From assembly GCA_947074195.1 (NCBI GenBank), contig CAMTOS010000019.1, positions 1 through 40,221 on the forward strand: a stretch of 40,221 nucleotides of DNA. The letters run 5' to 3'. Positions within the stretch are counted from its first letter, which is position 1. Every line of letters begins with the position of its first letter. The notes beneath the pieces are model-generated. The model worked only from the letters and a program-made list of their open reading frames with translations. It did not search any database and was not told where the DNA came from. A program made the position numbers and the translations under genes. This document shows, piece after piece, positions 36,082-40,221 of this stretch. The DNA is from an uncultured Bacteroides sp. Its GTDB lineage: Bacteria > Bacteroidota > Bacteroidia > Bacteroidales > Bacteroidaceae.

Positions 36082-36169
36082 CAGGCAATGCATTGCGTAA
36101 CTTTATTCAATGCATTACCTGCAGTTACGCAAAGGTTTAAGTAAAGTTACTAAAGCCTTTGCGTATTTT
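36082..36169 (+). promoter_or_regulatory. Alternative RNA hairpins after prfB (terminator with competing pairings)
   Basis: The terminator-like stem TACGCAAAGG (36126-36135) with CCTTTGCGTA (36156-36165) is followed by TTTTA. Its 5' arm can instead pair through GTTACGC (36124-36130) with GCGTAAC (36095-36101). A third pairing joins GTAACTTTA (36097-36105) to TAAAGTTAC (36142-36150). A separate hairpin is 36082-36095 with 36108-36121 (CAGG.AATGCATTG, one mismatch). These folds exclude one another, as in an attenuator. Whether this is regulatory or simply a complex terminator is not known. Confidence 0.5.
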
Positions 36170-36187
36170 AATAGATAAAACAATCAA

Positions 36188-36215
36188 AAAGGTGTCTTTC
36201 GGGATGCCTTTTTTT
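36188..36215 (+). terminator. Second terminator between prfB and the glycan locus
   Basis: AAAGGTGTC (36188-36196) pairs with GATGCCTTT (36203-36211), including two G-T pairs, around a six-base loop. T residues continue to 36215. Confidence 0.8.
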
Positions 36216-36264
36216 GTGCCCTTAATGCATTAAAAGACAATCGCTTTGCTTGTTTTTCGCTCTA

Positions 36265-36299
36265 TTTGGGTCGTTTCAATCAGGTTATTTCTATCTTTG
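36265..36299 (+). promoter_or_regulatory. Probable promoter of the glycan locus
   Basis: TATCTTTG at 36292-36299 is a perfect -7 box 18 nt before the flippase ATG. The nearest TTTG is at 36265-36268, a 23-nt gap, as at gyrB, which makes the -33 box less certain. Confidence 0.55.
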
Positions 36300-36317
36300 T
36301 GATATTAAAATACCGGC

Positions 36318-37766
36318 ATGTCATCTCAATCATTAAAAGACAAAACAGCAAAAGGGCTTATGTGGGGTGGATTTAGCAATGGCATTATGCAATTGTTGAA
36401 TCTGTTTTTTGGAATATTTCTGGCACGTATACTTACCCCCGCCGATTATGGTATGGTGGGTATGCTTACCATTTTTTCTTTAATTGCCGGCTCTCTTCAG
36501 GAAAGCGGTTTTATTCCCGCACTAACCAATAAGAAAGAAGTTTCTCACGAAGATTTCAATGCCGTATTCTGGTTCAACATCCTGTTGAGCAGCTGTCTCT
36601 ACGTCATTCTTTTCTTTTGTGCACCGTTAATCGCCCTGTTTTTTAAGATACCCGAACTTACCTCTCTGGCCCGGTATTGCTTTCTTGGCTTTTTCATTGC
36701 CAGTTTTGGTATCGCCCATAATGCCTATCTTTTCAGGAATGTCATGGTCAAGCAAAAGTCCAAGTCCACCATTCTTGCCCTGATCATATCGGGTACCATC
36801 AGTGTCACCATGGCCTATATGGGATTTGCCTACTGGGGCATTGCCACTCAGGGGTTAGTCTATGTTTTAGTAGTCACCATTTGTTTGTGGCACTATTCAG
36901 GCTGGCGTCCTACCTTTAACATCAACTTTAAGCCTTTGCGCGGCATGTTTGGTTTTAGCGGAAAGATGCTGATTACCAATATTTTTAATCATGTCAACAA
37001 CAATATCTTTACCATTATATTAGGTCGCTTCTATACCGATAATGAGGTAGGTTATTTTACCCAGGCCAACAAATGGAACAACATGGCCCATTCTACCGTT
37101 ACCGGTATGATTAACGGAGTGGCACAACCCATTCTTGCCTCGGTGGCGCACGAGCAGGAACGCCAGTTGCGCATCTTCCGCAAGATGCTTCGCTTCACTG
37201 CTTTTGTTTCCTTCCCTGCCATGCTGGGTCTGTTGCTTATCGCTCACGATTTTATCATTATTGCCATCGAAGACAAATGGTTGGGTAGTGTGGTTATCCT
37301 GCAGATTCTCTGCATCAGCGGAGCATTCATTCCTATTACCGGACTTTATTCTAACCTGATTATCAGCAAGGGTAAATCCAATGTCTATATGTGGAACATC
37401 ATTCTGCTCGGACTTCTTCAGCTCGGAGTGATGCTCATTCTCTATCCTTACGGCATTACCACTATGATATCGGTATATGTCGCCATCAACATCTGCTGGC
37501 TTTTTGTCTGGCAATATTTCGTCAATAAAGAGATAAAACTCACCCTTTTCGATGCCCTTAAAGATATCACCCCTTTTGCAGTAATAGCCGCAGCGGTCAT
37601 GATCGCTACCTATTTCATTACCCGCGATATAGAGAATATCTATTTACGCTTATTGTGTAAAATTATTCTTGCTGCAGCCATTTATATATTGGTAATGTGG
37701 GGAAGTAAAGCGGTTACCTTCAGAGAAAGCGTAGAATATCTGCTGAAAAAGAAAACGAATGGGTAG
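36318..37766 (+). CDS. Polysaccharide flippase, MOP/PST (Wzx-like) family
   Basis: A 482-residue membrane protein with about 14 hydrophobic segments. The N-terminus is typical of lipid-linked oligosaccharide exporters: KTAKGLMWGGFSNGIMQLLNLFFGIFLARILTPADYGMVGML. It should move undecaprenyl-linked glycan repeat units across the inner membrane. The glycan cannot be deduced from this protein. It is the first gene of a locus whose following genes make and transfer a nucleotide-activated polyol. A separate -7 box lies just after its stop. Confidence 0.9.
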   Translation: MSSQSLKDKTAKGLMWGGFSNGIMQLLNLFFGIFLARILTPADYGMVGMLTIFSLIAGSLQESGFIPALTNKKEVSHEDFNAVFWFNILLSSCLYVILFFCAPLIALFFKIPELTSLARYCFLGFFIASFGIAHNAYLFRNVMVKQKSKSTILALIISGTISVTMAYMGFAYWGIATQGLVYVLVVTICLWHYSGWRPTFNINFKPLRGMFGFSGKMLITNIFNHVNNNIFTIILGRFYTDNEVGYFTQANKWNNMAHSTVTGMINGVAQPILASVAHEQERQLRIFRKMLRFTAFVSFPAMLGLLLIAHDFIIIAIEDKWLGSVVILQILCISGAFIPITGLYSNLIISKGKSNVYMWNIILLGLLQLGVMLILYPYGITTMISVYVAINICWLFVWQYFVNKEIKLTLFDALKDITPFAVIAAAVMIATYFITRDIENIYLRLLCKIILAAAIYILVMWGSKAVTFRESVEYLLKKKTNG

Positions 37767-37774
37767 ATAATCGC

Positions 37775-37782
37775 TATTTTTG
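37775..37782 (+). promoter_or_regulatory. -7 box before the cytidylyltransferase/SDR gene
   Basis: TATTTTTG is a perfect TAnnTTTG box, 21 nt before the ATG at 37804 and inside the extended open frame that begins at 37780. It supports the later start and an internal promoter in the locus. No -33 box is obvious. Confidence 0.45.
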
Positions 37783-37803
37783 CAAATCATTAATTATCAA
37801 GAG

Positions 37804-39171
37804 ATGAAAAGAAACATTGCCATTATATTAGCGGGTGGAATAGGAAGTCGTTTAGGACTGTCTACTCCTAAGCAGTTTTTTAAAGTAGCCGGTAAAATGG
37901 TGGTCGAACATACAATCGACTCATTTGAAAGTAATCCTAATATTGATGAAATTGCAATTGTTTCTAATCCGTTTTATGTTTTCGACTTTGAAACAGCCAT
38001 CATTAAAAATAGCTGGAAGAAGGTAAAGAAAATCCTTAAAGGCGGTGCTGAACGTTATCATTCGAGCCTTTCGGCCATTAAAGCGTATCAGGATGAAGAT
38101 GTAAATCTGATATTTCATGATGCCGTTCGACCTCTGGTGAGTCAGCGCATTATTAATGATGTGATCGATGCGTTGGGTAAATATCAGGCCATCGATGTGG
38201 CTATGCCTGCTACCGATACTATTATACAGGTGAAAGGCGAGTTTATATCGCAGATTCCCGACCGTTCCAATCTGATGCGGGGCCAGACTCCGCAGGCTTT
38301 CCATATCGATACCATTGCCAAGGCTTATGAAATCGCTCTTAAAGATGAAAACTTTAAGGTGACTGATGATTGTGGTGTGGTAGTGAAATACTTGCCCGAT
38401 GTCCCTGTTTATGTGGTGTTGGGTGAGGAAAGCAATATGAAGCTTACTTATAAAGAAGATACTTATCTTCTGGATAAATACTTCCAGCTACGGAAAAGTG
38501 AATTGCCTTCTGCTTCCTTGCAGGATGAGAAGTTCGAAAACAAGGTTGCTGTTATTTTCGGCGGTAGCTATGGTATTGGCAAAGAGATTGGTGAATTACT
38601 TGAAGAACGCGGGGCTAAAGTTTATAGCTTTTCGCGAAAACTAAACCATGTGGATGTTGGCAATAAAGAGCAGGTTGGCAAAGTGCTTGAATCTGTGAAT
38701 CAGGCCGAAGGGCATATCGATTTTATTATAAACACAGCCGGACTTCTCAGTAAAGAACTGTTGGTGGCAACCGACTACGAGACGATCTGCAATACCATAA
38801 ATACGAACTATCTGGGCACGATTAATGTGGCACTGGAATCTTATCCTTATCTGAAGGAGACCAGGGGTAAACTTATTTTCTTTACCTCCAGCTCTTATAC
38901 ACGTGGCAGAGCGTTCTACAGCATCTACTCTTCTACCAAAGCGGCTATCGTCAACTTTGTACAAGCCATTGCGCAGGAGTGGGAACCGGTGGGTGTTAAT
39001 GTAAATTGCATCAATCCAGAACGTACTAAAACGCCTATGCGGGTAAAGAATTTCGGGAATGAACCCGATGAAAGTCTTCTGTCTGCCCGCGAAGTAGCTA
39101 TTGCCACATTACAAACACTTAATTCAGATTTTACCGGACAGGTAATTGATGTGAGAAAAAAGAAAGTATGA
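37804..39171 (+). CDS. Bifunctional cytidylyltransferase / SDR oxidoreductase (CDP-ribitol synthase-like)
   Basis: A 455-residue two-domain protein. Residues 1-230 are an IspD/TarI-type cytidylyltransferase: ILAGGIGSRLGLSTPKQF (8-25), FHDAVRPLVS (104-113) and DRSNLMRGQTPQAF (153-166). Residues 245-455 are a short-chain dehydrogenase: the cofactor loop GGSYGIG (253-259), NTAG (310-313) and the catalytic YSSTK (375-379). This order matches Bcs1/Acs1 of Haemophilus influenzae, which reduces ribulose 5-phosphate and makes CDP-ribitol. A role in isoprenoid synthesis (plain IspD) is unlikely because of the SDR domain and the glycan context. The exact polyol is inferred. Its stop overlaps licD (ATGA). 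Confidence 0.85.
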   Translation: MKRNIAIILAGGIGSRLGLSTPKQFFKVAGKMVVEHTIDSFESNPNIDEIAIVSNPFYVFDFETAIIKNSWKKVKKILKGGAERYHSSLSAIKAYQDEDVNLIFHDAVRPLVSQRIINDVIDALGKYQAIDVAMPATDTIIQVKGEFISQIPDRSNLMRGQTPQAFHIDTIAKAYEIALKDENFKVTDDCGVVVKYLPDVPVYVVLGEESNMKLTYKEDTYLLDKYFQLRKSELPSASLQDEKFENKVAVIFGGSYGIGKEIGELLEERGAKVYSFSRKLNHVDVGNKEQVGKVLESVNQAEGHIDFIINTAGLLSKELLVATDYETICNTINTNYLGTINVALESYPYLKETRGKLIFFTSSSYTRGRAFYSIYSSTKAAIVNFVQAIAQEWEPVGVNVNCINPERTKTPMRVKNFGNEPDESLLSAREVAIATLQTLNSDFTGQVIDVRKKKV

Positions 39172-39983
39172 CCGACTCAAAACTAAAACAATATGTTGCT
39201 AACAATCTTCGGGCTTGCCAGCTGAAACAGTTGTCTATCCTCGAAGAAGTTGACCTGATTTGCAAAAAACATCATATAAACTACTGGCTCGACGGAGGTA
39301 CATTACTTGGAGCGATGCGCCATGGTGGTTTTATTCCCTGGGATGATGATATTGATATTGGTATGACGCTGGAAGATTTGCAGCGTTTTATCGAAATCGC
39401 ACCCAAAGAATTGTCGCCAACGCTGTTTCTTCAGACTCCTCAAACCGACCCTTACAATAAAGAACCGATAACAAAGATCAGAGATCTGAATTCTCTTTAT
39501 ATAGAGTCGGGCGACACCTTTAGTCATGAATACCAGAAAGGATTATATATCGATATTTTCCCTTTTATTCCCTATCCGGATATGCCACGCTCATGGGTGA
39601 AAAAGATTACGAAAAGTATCTCAAAGAGTAATTCTATTCTGAAAAAACCGCATTATTTTACTATGCGTGCCTTTGCTGAATTCTTCTATTTTGGCTTTAA
39701 ATATAACGCTTATAAACTGCTGTGGAAGTCGTTAAGCCTGTTCTATAAAAAAGATAAGTTTATCTCTAATATATTGATAAACAATGGTTATGGCATTATG
39801 CATCGTAATGCAGATGTATTCCCGTTGTCCGAAATCACTTTCGAAGGAAAGACATTTATGGCCCCGGCTAACCCGGATAATTATCTGAAAGATTTATATA
39901 AAAACTATATGGACATTCCTTCTGAGGAAAACCGTAAGATACACGCCATTTATTTGCAACCGGAATTAATTAAAGAATCATGA
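39168..39983 (+). CDS. LicD family phosphotransferase
   Basis: A 271-residue cytoplasmic protein of the LicD/fukutin nucleotidyltransferase-fold family. The family core is complete: INYWLDGGTLLGAMRHGGF (37-55) followed by the metal-binding IPWDDDIDIGM (56-66). LicD proteins transfer phosphocholine, and the animal relatives fukutin and FKRP transfer ribitol 5-phosphate from CDP-ribitol. Because the gene is translationally coupled to a CDP-ribitol-synthase-like enzyme (4-nt overlap) and no choline genes are visible, ribitol phosphate or a similar polyol phosphate is the best inferred donor. It also overlaps the next gene by 4 nt. Confidence 0.88.
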   Translation: MTDSKLKQYVANNLRACQLKQLSILEEVDLICKKHHINYWLDGGTLLGAMRHGGFIPWDDDIDIGMTLEDLQRFIEIAPKELSPTLFLQTPQTDPYNKEPITKIRDLNSLYIESGDTFSHEYQKGLYIDIFPFIPYPDMPRSWVKKITKSISKSNSILKKPHYFTMRAFAEFFYFGFKYNAYKLLWKSLSLFYKKDKFISNILINNGYGIMHRNADVFPLSEITFEGKTFMAPANPDNYLKDLYKNYMDIPSEENRKIHAIYLQPELIKES

Positions 39984-40221
39984 AACCCGCTTTAGTCGAT
40001 GTATCAGTACTGATATTATTCTTCAATCGCCCCGAGCCTTTGTCACAGGTTTTTGCTCAGGTGAAAGAGGCTCGTCCGTCGCGTCTTTTCCTTTATCAGG
40101 ACGGTCCGCGCAATGATAAAGATATGCCGGGCATACTGGCTTGCCGCGAACTGGTGGCAGCTATTGACTGGGAGTGCGAGGTGCATCAGTTATTTCAGGA
40201 AAAAAACTATGGGTGTGATCC
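39980..40221 (+). CDS. Glycosyltransferase-like protein (5' end only)
   Basis: A frame that opens with the ATG overlapping the licD stop (ATGA) and runs uninterrupted to the window edge, giving 80 residues. The start VSVLILFFNRPEPLSQVF and the next blocks LFLYQDGPRNDKD and FQEKNYGCD look like a GT-A glycosyltransferase N-terminus. A strand and turn end in FNRP, an acidic nucleotide-sugar site is at QDGPR, and NYGC is in place of the NxG motif. This style is known from Bacteroidota proteins annotated as glycosyltransferase or HlpA-like. The rest lies outside the window, so the substrate cannot be addressed. Confidence 0.7.
   Translation, partial: MKPALVDVSVLILFFNRPEPLSQVFAQVKEARPSRLFLYQDGPRNDKDMPGILACRELVAAIDWECEVHQLFQEKNYGCD

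Overview
The window is chromosomal DNA of a Bacteroidales bacterium (Bacteroidota, close to Bacteroides/Parabacteroides). Four things support this: promoters with the Bacteroidota -7 box TAnnTTTG and a TTTG box about 19 nt upstream, the rpsT-gyrB and dut-TPR lipoprotein-DUF4292-EnvC gene orders, a glycine-lipid gene pair (glsA/glsB), and an FtsL-like protein inside the division cluster. I do not name a genus. Most of the window is conserved core genome; the accessory content is a sigma-factor array in the middle and a surface-glycan locus at the right end.

Layout. 1-709: the 3' end of one rpsT copy with its terminator, then tRNA-Glu and a second, complete rpsT with a related terminator. 787-2226: an outer-membrane-type protein and a lipoprotein of unknown function. 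2327-4309: gyrB. 4508-20030 (minus strand): the division and cell-wall cluster, in transcription order rsmH, ftsL-like, ftsI, murE, mraY, murD, ftsW, murG, murC, ftsQ, ftsA, ftsZ, then a yqeY-type gene. No mraZ is present at its head. 20360-23429 (minus strand): four tandem ECF sigma-factor paralogs, each a separate transcription unit, one of them strongly diverged. 23690-25535: glsA and glsB for glycine lipids. 25507-26865 (minus): a dGTPase, divergent from dut. 26966-31080: dut, a TPR lipoprotein, a DUF4292 lipoprotein and an EnvC-like amidase activator. 31145-32212 (minus): an ArgE-type M20 deacylase. 32299-36068: a long-chain acyl-CoA ligase, a small methyltransferase and prfB. 36318 to the end: a polysaccharide flippase, a fused cytidylyltransferase/SDR enzyme, a LicD-family transferase and a truncated glycosyltransferase.

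How the genes work together. The minus-strand cluster supplies lipid II synthesis from UDP-MurNAc onward (MurC, D, E, MraY, MurG), its septal polymerisation (FtsW, FtsI) and the divisome core (FtsQ, FtsL-like, FtsA, FtsZ); MurE carries the meso-diaminopimelate motif DNPR. The EnvC-like protein probably activates septal amidases. The right-end genes suggest that CDP-ribitol, or a related CDP-polyol, is made and its polyol-phosphate transferred to an exported glycan.

The most notable observations are (i) the ECF array, in which a shared 15-nt element lies 59-61 nt upstream of the predicted -7 position of every copy; (ii) the CDP-ribitol-synthase-like fusion coupled to a LicD/fukutin-type transferase; (iii) the rpsT duplication around tRNA-Glu; and (iv) mutually exclusive RNA pairings between prfB and the glycan genes.
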